From assembly GCF_040412425.1 (NCBI RefSeq), contig NC_089744.1, positions 29,112,501 through 29,176,500 on the forward strand: a stretch of 64,000 nt of DNA, written 5' to 3'. Every line of letters starts with the position of its first letter. Position 1 is the stretch's first letter. Positions 25,651 through 37,440 of the stretch are shown one piece after another. The DNA is from Macrobrachium rosenbergii (taxonomy: Eukaryota > Arthropoda > Malacostraca > Decapoda > Palaemonidae). Under the pieces are notes generated by a model that saw nothing but the letters and a program-made list of their open reading frames with translations, was not told the DNA's origin and searched no databases. Made by a program: the position numbers and the translations under genes.

Positions 25651-26848
25651 CAATACTCTTTGCTTTCTCTTACCCTACTTTTCAAAACTGACACTTTCTG
25701 TCTCCGAAGGCTTCAGACGATTTGAAGCATCTCGGAGATTGTTCTGACACTTTGAAGCTCGGCGCATGCGCGAATGGCATTTTCTCGTCCTTCCAGGAGC
25801 CGGAGGACTGAAGGATTCCAAAATGTCTTCAAGGAAAATCTCGAAGGTTTTAGATCATTTCAACATCGCGATAACCATTACTTGGAGTTCTTTTTCTGGC
25901 ACATAAACAGCTTCTTTGCTTTAAGGAGTCGTCTTCTATAAACTTATGAGATTCCTCTTACTGACGATATTGATCATCCCTTCGATTCTTCCTTGCTTCT
26001 CCGAAAAGTAATTCTGTGAATCCAAAATCTTTGAAGTAGTTTCTAACACCTCAGGTTATCTACTTTATTCTTCGTCAGCATTCTTCAGTATACCTCCACG
26101 CCGATGTCGTCTCTTTTTGTTCCTTCTCTTTCTTATTTCGAGCGAAGAACTGCTCCAAGCGGTAATTTTGGGCATCCAAAATCCCCTCTCAATCAGCTTA
26201 GAAAACACCTCAAGTTCTCTACCTTTTATTTCGTATAAATTCTTTCAGTTCCTCCGTTCCACTGTCTTCCTCTCTTCTTGATTATTTCCTTCCTTATTTC
26301 GAATGAAGAGCTTGCGTCCGTGAGTGACAATACGACTGTAGAGGTGCCGAATAATCGCAGAAGGCGGGAACCTCGACTTTCATATTGCTCCGCGAAGTAG
26401 TCCATATTTTCAGCAGTAAACAATTACAGACTGAAGCTATCTGCCATTCTCGTGATGTACTTTTCCCTCTTGAAAATCTCTTTTAGTCGATCTGCTTCGT
26501 CATCCAGTTCATTTTAACCATAAACTTCGCCTTCTTTGCTCACATGCTGTCTCTGAAGGCTTCAAGACGTCTTCCTGGAGGATCCCTGAGATGGCCACTG
26601 TAGTCCTTGGTGTCAGTGCACCTGTTGAGTGATGGCACTATACGCATGAGCGGAAAAATTCTAAAACGACTGCAGGAAAACACGAAGATATTACGGCGCC
26701 AGGCGACAATGATTCTTTCTTGCAGCAGAAGGTATGAAATTTTCTTGAAAGCTTTATTGCCCACGAAAACATCAATATTTAAAAAAAAAAAAAAAGAAAT
26801 TAAAAATTTAGTGAAAAATCATCATCGTATCCTTTTCTCTCGTATGGG
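25651..26848. other. Gene-free flank of the satellite
   Basis: Contains repeated GAAGGCTTCA(A/G)ACG motifs near 25707 and 26557, and runs of TCTTCC. No coding region is recognised. Confidence 0.45.
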
Positions 26849-27326
<478 letters not shown>

Positions 27327-27529
27327 ATCTCCTCCTGACGACGAGGGAAAAGGATACGATGATGATAATTTTTCGCTACATTTACATTTATTTCTTTAAA
27401 AAAATGCTATTTTCGTGGCAATAAAGCTTTCTAGAAAATTTCACCTGGGGGAGGACAAGATCAACTTGGAAATTATTATTATAGATAGATACATATACAT
27501 AAATATATGTATATATAAGTATATATACA

Positions 27530-27579
<50 letters not shown>

Positions 27580-27589
27580 ATACACTGGT

Positions 27590-28044
27590 TTGTGCGTCTG
27601 TGTGCGTTAATTTTTCCCAATAGTTAAAAATAAGGTGGTCTCAAGAATTTCTGTTTCCTGAAATGGTCATCACTAGCGCCCAGTAATCCAGTCAGCTTCA
27701 AGAGAAAAGTGACCTTTTTGTTTTAACAAGGCTTCTCCATTGCCATTGATCACCTTATTAAGGGAGAGAGAGAGAGAGAGAGAGATGGCTGCCTCCAGCA
27801 AGGAATGATTAAGTTTTTTCGCATAGCAGAGTAAGTTATAAATATATAGTTTTTTTATGGTACCAGCATCAAATTATAATAGTAGATTTTTTGAAGGATA
27901 CAGAGTAGTTTAAATCGCTTGTCTTATTTAAAGAAAAATTCTTCTTCGGAAAAGAAATAAGTTTTAGAGTGTTCAAGAACACTATTAAAGACGCACGGAA
28001 AAACTTTTCCAATATTCCTGGAAAACCTGTCTACCATATACTTT
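27590..28044. other. Gene-free spacer
   Basis: A short (GA)n tract lies at about 27763-27786. Otherwise unrecognised. Confidence 0.5.
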
Positions 28045-28140
28045 GAGGCTTGTATTTCAAGTCAATGGTCCCTGTATGCTTGTCCTGTATGAATTGGATT
28101 CATATTCTAAAAAAAAATAATAGTAATAAAAAAATACTCA
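28045..28140 (+). mobile_element. CR1/L2-like LINE, 3' end fragment (copy C)
   Basis: Short copy of the family 3' UTR (GGCTTGTATTTCAAGTCAATG, GTCCCTGTATGCTTGTCCTG) ending in an A-rich AATAGTAAT tail. No coding sequence. Confidence 0.65.
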
Positions 28141-28172
28141 TAGTAGCATGAGTCTTAAAATGAAGTAGCAAA

Positions 28173-28276
28173 TCCACAGTTGTATATTTATCTTTAAATA
28201 TATGTACATATACATAACTGTGGAATTGCTTTCAATCCAATAATAATAATAATATAATAATAATAATAATAATAAT
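28173..28276. repeat. Small hairpin plus (AAT)n run
   Basis: TCCACAGTT (28173-28181) pairs with AACTGTGGA (28216-28224). An (AAT)n run follows at about 28241-28276. Confidence 0.6.
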
Positions 28277-28396
28277 ACTGAGATAATATTAAGCAAACTT
28301 TTACTGATGAAGATGCAATTTTTAATAATTTTAGTAGGACATTTTTTAAACAACTTTTAGAGCTGGCTGTGCTGGACACGACCTTTTGCCTTCAGT

Positions 28397-29459
28397 TTGT
28401 ATAAACAAACTGAAGGGATGGCCATGGGATCACCACTTGGTCCAATTTTTGCTAACATCTTCATGTGCTCCCTGGAGGAGCGCATTATAGAAGAATGTCC
28501 CATTAGGTTCCGCCCTCTATTTTATCGAAGATATGTTGACGACACGTTCTCCTATTTCGTCATGAATGTCATGCAGAGTCCTTTCTGGAGTTCGTCATCC
28601 GACAACATCCAAACATAAGGTTCGCTATGGAGAAGGAGGTAAATAACAAACTCGCCTTCCTTGATCTTATTATTTCCAGAGGTGACTCAGGTTTTTACAC
28701 AGGTGTGTATAGAAAAATACATTTACTGGTTTGGGAATTAATTTTTATAGTTCGTGTTTCTTTCATTTGAAACTGAACTCTATTTTAAACCTCCTCCATA
28801 GGGCTTACACCCACTCGTCAAACTGGAAGAGTTTCCACGATGAGATATCCTTTTAGTGAAATATTTCAATAATAATTGTTTTCCATCACGACTTTTTTTC
28901 AGATCCCTAAATAAACTGCTACTACAGAAAATGACTCCGGCAACACCTGAATCGACTGTGCTGAAACTAAAGATGTATGCAAGTTTCCCTTTCGTGCATG
29001 ATGATACTTTTAGGAGAAAATGCACAGCCATTATTCAAAAGAGTTTTCCAGCTTTAAACCTGAAAATCATCCTGAAAAATCCCTTTACAATAGGGTCTCT
29101 GTTCAGAGTCAAAGACCGGCTCAGTCCTCTGTTTTCGTCCAGCGTTGTTTACAAGTACACTTGCCCGGGATGTGATCACGGGATATACATATGGGATGCA
29201 CGAGGAGGCTGTTGAAGGTCCGCATAGATTCCCACAGGGCATAAGTCATAGAACAGGTAGCAGGTTATCTAATCCTGAGCAATCAAATATACGAAATCAT
29301 TCAAAATTATGTAAAACTTATATTGACAGCAAGGATTTTTCCATCCTAGGCCGAGTGCAGAACAACAACGACTTAACCATCCTAGAATCCATAATTATCA
29401 GGAAGACTGTGCCGTCGTTAAATACTCAATCGTCCTCAGTGAAATTGTTTATAGCCTAG
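28397..29459 (+). pseudogene. PLE-B reverse transcriptase / GIY-YIG endonuclease, frameshifted
   Basis: Starts inside the RT at YKQTEGMAMGSPLGPIFANIF, followed by FRPLFYRRYVDD (the catalytic YVDD box). After a frameshift near 28565 come QHPNIRFAMEKEVNNKLAFL and SGFYTGVYRK, then a disrupted stretch to about 28790 with HRAYTHSS and FHDEISFL after it. The linker leads to CPGCDHGIYIW, the start of the GIY-YIG domain with its preceding cysteine pair. Another frameshift near 29195 moves to a frame holding FPQGISHRTGSRLS, IRNHSKLCKT and ILESIIIRKTVPSLN, typical of the endonuclease C-terminus, ending at TAG 29457-29459. The CPGC pair and the GIYI(W/G) form differ from PLE-A, so the two are separate families. 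Confidence 0.83.
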
Positions 29460-29683
29460 TTTGGGCAACTGGTTTTCCTCACTCTGTTTGTACTTATTTA
29501 TGTTAGTCTTGTTCTTTTCTTTTCATATAGGTAGGTTGTTTTAAGATTTTAGTGAACTCCTTTTACTCATTATTGACTTGTCTTGGAATGAGGTGTTTTG
29601 TTTTAAATATTTTTACTACATAAAGAGCTGTTGCCATTGCATTAATTTGTTATTGATGTTCGCAAATTATATTATATTTTATA

Positions 29684-29724
29684 GCCTTGAAAATGCGACT
29701 TGGAATTCGTCGCGAAACGTCGGC
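29684..29724 (+). ncRNA. Hairpin motif in PLE-B 3' UTR (hammerhead-like core)
   Basis: GCCTTGAAAAT, then a stem GCGAC...GTCGC with a 9-nt loop, then GAAACGTCGGC. It has the same layout as 8398-8432 and 54027-54068. Hammerhead-type motifs are known from PLE termini. The CUGAUGA box is degenerate here, so activity is doubtful. Confidence 0.4.
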
Positions 29725-29778
29725 ATTGAAAATAAACTGTAGATGATGAGGATGCCTTTCCCTACTGCTTCCTTCGTG

Positions 29779-29779
29779 A

Positions 29780-29858
<79 letters not shown>
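29779..29858. repeat. (TA)n microsatellite
   Basis: TA tract lying between the PLE-B 3' end and an inverted PLE-A-type terminus. Confidence 0.97.
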
Positions 29859-29861
<3 letters not shown>

Positions 29862-29975
29862 CTAAAGGACCTATTCAAACTGCATGGTATCTATAGATAC
29901 CATCCAGTTTGAATGAGGTCCTTTTAGTAATTTAGTTAATGCACAGAACAATTGTGTATGTGATAAAGTTAATAT
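29859..29975 (-). mobile_element. PLE-A-type terminal fragment with palindrome
   Basis: The reverse complement of 29896-29975 matches 8294-8374, including TTTATCACATACACAATTGT and AAGGACCTCATTCAAACTGG. The neighbouring 29859-29894 repeats the last 36 bp inverted, giving a near-perfect palindrome centred at about 29895 (GGTATCTATAGATACC). This is consistent with a PLE terminus folded back on itself. Confidence 0.7.
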
Positions 29976-30053
29976 ATACGTATGTATACATATATGTGTG
30001 TGTTAGTGTGTGTATTAACAGATAGTTAGACACAGAGATAGATGCATAGATAG

Positions 30054-30215
<162 letters not shown>

Positions 30216-30821
30216 AGTAGGGAGTACGGATAGGAAGAACAGTCAGCTCATCATTGATATATTTATTAATAGGTGCGCTTCGGGATCACCCATATCCCAT
30301 CTTTTCTGGCTAAAAGATACAAAAACACTAATTAAAACTGACAACAGAGCTTACAAAATTAAAATGCTTTAAAGATTGAAAAATGACAATGACAAAACAA
30401 GAAATAGATTACCTTCAGTAGTAAAGTCCAGAGGATGAAAACTGAATAAGAGTAAACAAGGTTAGCAAGTAAACAAGAAAGGCGGGGGTTACTATAGTAC
30501 GACCGTTTTAGGAAGAGACTTTGCCCCTCTTAAACTGACCATTAACCTTCTGACTTCAAGCTCTCATTGTTTGCGCCTGTTATCAAGCACGTGTACTATA
30601 ATAGAAAGTTCTGAATGAAGTTTTGTTGTCCCACTTAAATTTTAGATAAAAAAAAAAAAAAAAAAATTCAATATATGAAAATGATAGATGCAAGAAATTT
30701 GGAAACCTAGATGTGCTTTCATTTTCAGTTTTGTTTATTTGGATGCTGTACTGAGCAATGTTCTTGAGTTACGTCATCTACTATAGTTTTTATTACTGTT
30801 CCTTTGCTGTTATCGAAGTCA
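30216..30821. other. Gene-free spacer
   Basis: Contains a poly(A) run at about 30648-30666. No gene is recognised. Confidence 0.5.
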
Positions 30822-30964
30822 TATAATTGTGATATAGTTTTGAGCTTTTGAATTGTTTTCTTTCGTGTTTGCCTGATCCGTCTTTTTTCCTTGCTGTATC
30901 AGGTTGAATTTTCACTGTGCAGTATAAAATACTCATAATAAATATTCTTTAAATATTGTTACAC

Positions 30965-31041
<77 letters not shown>

Positions 31042-31181
31042 GTAAACAATATTTAAAGAATGTTTATTATGAGCTATTTTATAGCTGCACAGTGAAAATT
31101 CAACCTTGATACAGCAAGGAGGTAAAGACGGATTACGGCATGCACGAAAGAAAGCAATTCAAAAGCTCAAAACTATATCAC

Positions 31182-31188
<7 letters not shown>
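30822..31188. repeat. Large palindrome: 145-150 bp arms around a (TA)n loop
   Basis: The left arm 30822-30966 and right arm 31038-31188 are reverse complements at roughly 90% with a few one-base indels. Matched blocks include TTGAATTTTCACTGTGCAG, TTCTTTAAATATTGTT and TAGTTTTGAGCTTTTGAATT. The loop is a pure (TA)n tract of about 70 bp. A further TA tract begins exactly at the outer right edge (31186-31223). Confidence 0.92.
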
Positions 31189-31225
<37 letters not shown>

Positions 31226-31455
31226 CACATTTATACAGTATTAGATTTACCTGTGCTTTTAAAGCACTGTCATATGATACTCATCACTGCTGTGGCATTT
31301 CTGTTATATGTAGATTTTTAAAGATATTTCTGCCACTTTCTGTCGAAAAAACAGATCTATATTTCAATTTATTTGAATTTCAGTGTTCAACAGGATATCA
31401 CACAACAAGGGAAAGCAATAAATTTATTTACAATCGAAGTATGAGGAGACATTAC

Positions 31456-31977
31456 TTATGAAGAATCCTCGTCAGAGGATGCTACATCGATAACAAAAGA
31501 ATCTATATATTTATCAATGCAAACATCTCTTGAAGCGTCATCTCTTTTTATATCTTCGGCATGTCTCACATCATTAGCCCAGTTGTCAGAAGATATGGAT
31601 TCAATTGCTTCTTTGACCAAAGGAAGCAGGTCTGATTTTTTAAAATGATTCTTCTTTGCCACGTATGATTTCACCTGCGCCCATATCAGTTCTGTTGCAT
31701 TATACTGGCAGTGATATGTAGGCAGCCTAACCACTATGTCCATGATCTCTTGCCAGTCTGTCAATCACGTAATCATTTTCTTTACATGAATGTCTTTGCA
31801 ACTTTACTAATTTTTTATTAGCCAGTCTTTAACTTCATCCTTTTTGGCAGACATTGTCGGAGGTTTATTAATTCGAACTGAATGATAAGAAGCGTTATCC
31901 AACACTATGATGGCAGATGGCCCTATATTGGGAAGAAGCTGGGTTTTAAACCATTTTTCAAACACTGCAGAATTCAT
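31456..31977 (-). pseudogene. Tc1/mariner-superfamily (DDE_3-type) transposase remnant
   Basis: Read right to left. An open frame from ATG 31977 to TAG 31807 encodes MNSAVFEKWFKTQLLPNIGP and then VLDNASYHS, where the D is the second catalytic residue of the IS630/Tc1/mariner DDE fold. After a frameshift near 31800 the frame 31764-31456 holds LPTYHCQYNATELIWAQVK, matching the family's P-x-Y-H-C-x-x-N-P-I-E-L-(I/V)-W block, with the E as third catalytic residue. The usual P of NPIE reads A-T here. The N-terminal DNA-binding part and the first D were not found in 31980-32150. The acidic, serine-rich C-terminus is unusual but open. The copy is inactive. Confidence 0.75.
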
Positions 31978-32153
31978 CTGAATTTCTAGATTGCGTATCC
32001 CTTGTCAGCTGGGTGCTTGATCATTGATAAAAATATTACCCAGAAATGTGGTTAATATTGCAACCAATATTGTGATTGTGTCTACTTACTCTCCAATGTT
32101 ATTGATGTACAATTAGAAGGAATAAATCATAGGTAAAAATTTTTATTCTGTCA

Positions 32154-32156
<3 letters not shown>

Positions 32157-32205
<49 letters not shown>
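32157..32205. repeat. (CT)n microsatellite
   Basis: Pure CT tract followed by poly(T). Confidence 0.97.
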
Positions 32206-32212
<7 letters not shown>

Positions 32213-32462
32213 TTTTTTTGCCCAGCTAGTGGAATAGTAAGCGGAACCATAAAAATGATGAACATTCTTTATGATTAGTTTTCTGACGAATATACAAATA
32301 ATTTTTAACTATAATACACAACTGTGATGTAGCTGTCCTTTACGGATTCAAACAGAATTAGAGAAAATGACAAAAAAAAAAAAAAAGACTGTCATCCTCA
32401 ATCAGTGCAGTGCTTATACCTCTGGCAACACTAAAACCCGATATATAGTACTTATCCTATGT

Positions 32463-32701
32463 TTATTTATTTGTGTTGTTACATTAATTGCATAATATCT
32501 ATATCACGGATCGCTACTATCACAATATTATCATATAAATAAAACAGGTTAATTTGCAGCAAAACAACAAATACAAACGCTATTACAATGATTGTTTACG
32601 ATTTCGTGCGTCTGGTAGCATGCTACGGGTGACTACCGCCTGAAAACCCTCCGGATTGTGGTAAGTGTGAGGTCTCATCTCGGCCGTAATCAAAGGGTTA
32701 A
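32463..32701 (+). mobile_element. Isolated piggyBac-like 3' end, copy 2
   Basis: 235 bp identical in length and nearly in sequence to 23646-23880, here followed by an intact TTAA at 32698-32701. The sequence diverges sharply outside both edges, so TTAA marks the true element end. The transposase part is absent. Confidence 0.82.
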
Positions 32702-32736
32702 GGCTAAGCCTGTTTTTTGCCATTGCCATTGTAATT

Positions 32737-32737
32737 A

Positions 32738-32796
<59 letters not shown>
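32737..32796. repeat. (TA)n microsatellite
   Basis: TA tract followed by GTAT/GCAT runs. Confidence 0.97.
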
Positions 32797-32799
<3 letters not shown>

Positions 32800-32813
<14 letters not shown>

Positions 32814-33733
32814 GCATGCATGTATGAATGTGTATGAGGCTCTTGAGAAATTATGCCACATTTATAATTTAATTGTACTGCCTACAACATAAAATGCTTT
32901 AAACTCCTGCACAGAAGGCTCATCAGCGTGTATCGATTCCCACTACACATACTGTGCCATTTACCTCGTATGTTTCAAGCATTCTGGTTCGATCTTGCCA
33001 TCAGTGCCCTTCCTCTTCAACACCATCTTTACCCCCACCATCATCGCCCATTCTTTCAGCATACTTTCATCCATGCTTTCACCTACGTTAACTTTGTACC
33101 ACTCCTAGATTTCTTCATATTTCTTACCCTATCACCTCTCACCTCTTTCAACCCATAGACAACGCAAGTAGTTCATCTCAACAGTGTCCAACATCCACAG
33201 TGGACTTCCATAAGTATTTTGCTCAGCAATTCTTTAATATTTTCCTACTTCGTCTTATAAAGACAAAGCAAGGCTCTTCCTTCTTATGCGTACACTCCAC
33301 TATCTTTCTTGCCCCACCTCTTCTGTGATGTCTTCTTCCGTCCTGCCATCATTCATTATATTTGTTCCCAATCTCTTTTACGAATCTACTCCTTCCTTCA
33401 TTCTTCCACCATTCAGATTAGCATCCATTGTTTCATCCCCCTTGTTTCCAGTTACCTTCCTTATCTTACGCTTGGAAACACTTTCAAAGTGTTTTAACTA
33501 GTTTCTGCAGCTTCTCTTCACTATCACCAATCAGCACTGCATGATCTGCAAATATGAAATATTCCGTACTCTCGGTCATGAGTCACTTAGCATTGCTCTT
33601 ACATCTACTTCGCTTTCTCTAACTTCTTGCATTAGTCCATCCATAAAGATATTGAACGCCCACTGAGACATAAAGCACATTTGTCTAAAACCTTCTTTTA
33701 CACCAAACCAGTCACTATGCTGTCAACGGCTTC

Positions 33734-33735
<2 letters not shown>
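32800..33735. other. Gene-free, pyrimidine-rich spacer
   Basis: The + strand is rich in C and T (TTCC, CATC). Several short open frames show no recognisable domain. Confidence 0.45.
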
Positions 33736-33809
<74 letters not shown>

Positions 33810-34799
33810 TAGATGAAACCTATTCATATAGAACAAGCCTACAGAGGCCAGTGACTTGAAGTTCAAGTTTCCAAAGAATATGGTGTTCATTAGGAAGAAG
33901 TAAGGGGAAGCAAAGGGAAATACAGAAAAAAGAGATCCCAGTTATTATAAAAAAATTAATTGATAAATAGATAAAAATGTATTAAAATGCAAGGAGAATA
34001 GTATCAGGGTAGTAATGCATTGTGTCTTCGCTTGAACTTCTGAAGTTCCAATTGCGCGACATCCTCTGGGAGGCTGTTCCGCAGTCCAACGGTGTGAGGA
34101 ATAAAGGATCTCAGGAACTGAGAAGTTCGACAGCGAGGCACATTTACTGCATACAGATGCTGCTGTTCAGCGAATCTGGTTGCTCTCGGCAGATAAAGAG
34201 GATCAGGGATCAATTGTGAATGTGAAAGATCTGTGTTGAAATACAACTTATGAAAAAGTGACAAACAAGAGACCATCCGTTGATGGTCCAGGTCATAACT
34301 GCTACCATTAGGAAATAGAAACCTACCACCACGAACCACTGTCTAAAAGAGATAAATCTCTGGTAGAAGCAGACAACCACACCGGAGGACAGTACTCTAG
34401 TAAAGGAAGTAAAAATGACCTAAAACAGGTTGCATTGATTTTATCACTATTATAAATATATGAGACCTTTACGAACAGTACCTAACTTTCGTGTGGCATT
34501 TGCTGAAACTGTCAGTAGATGTTTCTCAAAAGTTAGATGTGAGTCAAAAGTTACACTTCGAATAGTTAAACCTTCAGACTCATTCAGCAAAGTCCCATCC
34601 ACCTGAAGGGAAGGATGGGGTGGGAAATCTGTACGAGATCTGCTAATCGTTTTCGTTTTATTGGGTCGCGTGAGTTACTAAATCTAAAGCAGCACTAAAA
34701 TCTATTTGAATTACTCTGCTCTCAAAACCCTTATCAAGGTTCCCTTGCAAATGGCATATCAAATCTAAAAGAGCATCGCAGGTACCTAACTGCTTTCTG

Positions 34800-34878
34800 T
34801 ATGCATACTGACTATCCGCTAACAATACTTTATTATTTCCATACTGACTATCCGCTAACAATACTTTATTATTTCCAC
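34800..34878. repeat. 38 bp tandem duplication inside the LINE RT
   Basis: CATACTGACTATCCGCTAAC followed by AATACTTTATTATTTC occurs twice head to tail. It repeats the Leu-Ala-Asp-Ser-Gln-Tyr block of the RT and is a post-insertion defect. Confidence 0.85.
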
Positions 34879-36460
34879 ATACTTATGTAGTGGCTTAAAA
34901 ATAAGTTTTTCAGCAACTTTGGAGAGCACAGGGAGAATAGAGATTGGCCTGTAGTTACTGCACTCTGCAGATATGCCACTCTTTGGAACAGGCACTGTAT
35001 TACTAAGCTTGCTCTCATCCGAAAAGATACTGCGTCGACATAAAATCTACTGAATCTACTAATCTTGGGAGATAACACACCAGAAACTTTTTTAAAAAAC
35101 AAAGGGGAGAAACCATCAGGATCTTCTCCACCCCAGCTATCAAGTTTATCCAGAATTTTCTTAACATCCCTAAAGCGAAATGCAAATTTTGTAAGAATAG
35201 GTTCAGGATGACAAGTATCAGGGAGAGGGACATCCTCAGCTGATTGCTTAGCTTCAAAAACTCGATGAAGCAGTTCAGCCTTTTACCGAGGGCCAGTAAC
35301 CAATCTACCATCATCTATTAGTAGTGGTGGAATGGAAGACGAGCCTGACCCAAAGACAGATGATGCCAATTTGGTCCCCCACAAATGAAGCTGAGTAATT
35401 CCTTCAGGTTTCCTCTTTAAGGAATTATTGTAATTTCTCTTTGCTGTATGGTAAGTTTTATTCGCAGCACGGTGAGACTCAACAAAAACAGTGTAATTTT
35501 CATTTGAACAATTTTGTCTCCATGCGTTGAATTTGGCCTGTTTGCCATGGTAGGCTCGTCTACATGTATCGTCAAACCATGGCTGGTCATTTGTCCTAAA
35601 TTTGATGACCTTTCTAGGGACATACCTTATTAAAATAGCCATCAGCATTTCATTTAACTTCTCCTAGGGATCAGGATCTAATATAGCATCTGAAATATTA
35701 AGTGCCTGACAAGCTTCAATAATGAGACCCTAATTGGCTCTGGATTTCGGCCAGACCGTGTTTTCATTGGTGGAATTAGGAATATACTGATAGATAGATA
35801 TGTCCATCTCATTAGCGCAATGATCAGAAGTGCCTATATATTCACAGACCTTGGACTTGCCAATAGCTGGAACATCTGTGAATATCATGTCTAATCTATT
35901 ACCAGAAATGTGAGTCGTTTCCTCGATTAACTGGGCAAAATCGTAGGATACACAGAACTCGAGCAGACCGGCCGTGTTGATCTGTGGAATTTGAATTTAG
36001 CCACTGACTGTGTTTTTCATTACAGTCTCCACAAATAACAAATGAAGTTTTTGAGTCCTGTGACTGAGTCATACTAATTCTTTCCAAAAGCCAGTCCTAT
36101 AAAGAATCGTCGATATTCGGATTGCTGCGAACAGCAAATACGTAAACATTGGAGAACTTACTGAAAATTTTCAAAGAACGTGGCAACTACACTCCAAATT
36201 TTTCTGATGATAAATAGGTCGTCTAGACTTAAAGTATACAGCCATTCCTTGCGCATATGGGATGTTATGATAATAAAGTTAGGGCCATCAAACCCTGGGA
36301 TTAAGAACTCAACCACTGACTTGTTACTACTTACAAGAGTATCAGATGAAAACATCAAATCGTAGTTACGGGCACAACTCTGGAGATCAAGAAAATTTAA
36401 TCTTAAGCCCAGAATATTTGAGTAAAATACTTTGCAATTTTTCTTACTGTAATGAGTAAC

Positions 36461-36490
36461 AGGCCCAGGGTTCAGCTCAGTGTCTCCCGA
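36461..36490 (-). other. 2A-like ribosome-skipping motif
   Basis: SGDTELNPGP at residues 87-96 of the LINE leader. The canonical 2A core is D-x-E-x-N-P-G-P, with peptide-bond skipping between G and P. In non-LTR elements of this group such motifs lie ahead of the endonuclease, and the preceding hydrophobic leader can act as a signal sequence. The core residues are intact here. Confidence 0.75.
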
Positions 36491-36760
36491 AAGAATTAAA
36501 ATTAACAAAATAAAATCAGCATCAAAACTAACAAATAGACTCGTAATAACAGTAACATTGTAAAAAACAACAGAACAATAAACACCAATACGTTCAACAA
36601 CAACAGGATTCACATTATTTACAAGAATTCTGTTGAGTATAAATAAACGTTGCCATACATCATTAAAAAAAGCTCCGGAAGCAAGTGGTTGACAAGGTGG
36701 GGCCGGCACACCTTGTAAGGCAGAAGAAATCCGCCAGGTGTGCCACAACTGGGGGAGGAC

Positions 36761-37440
<680 letters not shown>

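Larger units (their letters stand above)
28389..29770 (+). mobile_element. Penelope-like retroelement PLE-B, 5'-truncated
   Basis: A second, distinct PLE family on the plus strand. Coding sequence runs from the RT core (28397) to the GIY-YIG end (29459). A 3' UTR of about 300 bp follows, ending at a (TA)n tract. The truncation point is a perfect 12 bp inverted repeat, CCTTCAGTTTGT (28389-28400), ATAA, ACAAACTGAAGG (28405-28416). The 3' UTR carries the hairpin motif at 29684-29724. Confidence 0.82.
34004..36748 (-). pseudogene. LINE ORF2: 2A-like leader, endonuclease, partial reverse transcriptase
   Basis: Residues 1-96 from 36748 hold a hydrophobic stretch (YCSVVFYNVTVITSLF, FILLILIL) ending in SGDTELNPGP. 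This fits the 2A consensus D-x-E-x-N-P-G-P. The endonuclease follows, with the E of the usual SETLVS block replaced by D (SSDTLVS), then CGDCNEKHSQW (GDFN-type), RLDMIFTDVP and IGTSDHCA. The linker (35648-35283) holds RTNDQPWFDDTCRRAY. The RT starts with NYRPISILPVLSKVAEKL (after a frameshift near 35015), QYAYRKQLGTCDALL and IQIDFSAALDLVTHA. Directly after that the text resumes at SRSRTDFPPHPSL and VTFDSHLTFEKHL, so motif B and the YADD box are deleted. The C-terminus (34339-34004) has RATRFAEQQH, VNVPRCRTSQF and NSLPEDV. Several stops and shifts make it non-functional. Confidence 0.83.
33736..36760 (-). mobile_element. CR1/L2-like LINE, longest copy (D), internally deleted
   Basis: Minus-strand order: N-terminal hydrophobic leader, 2A-like motif (about 36490-36461), apurinic-type endonuclease, linker, RT start, an internal deletion, conserved ORF2 C-terminus, 3' UTR, and a terminal (ATT)n tail (33736-33807). 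The (ATT)n microsatellite is therefore the element's 3' tail. The four shorter 3'-end copies at 6060, 21071, 40437 and 43945 share the 3' UTR, as does a weak one at 28045. No upstream ORF1 is seen. Confidence 0.85.

Noticed and set aside
24065..25747. Proline/leucine-rich frames of up to 200 codons across the satellite
   Set aside because: Units of 144 to 148 bp change frame repeatedly, both strands are open, and there is no start-context or domain support.
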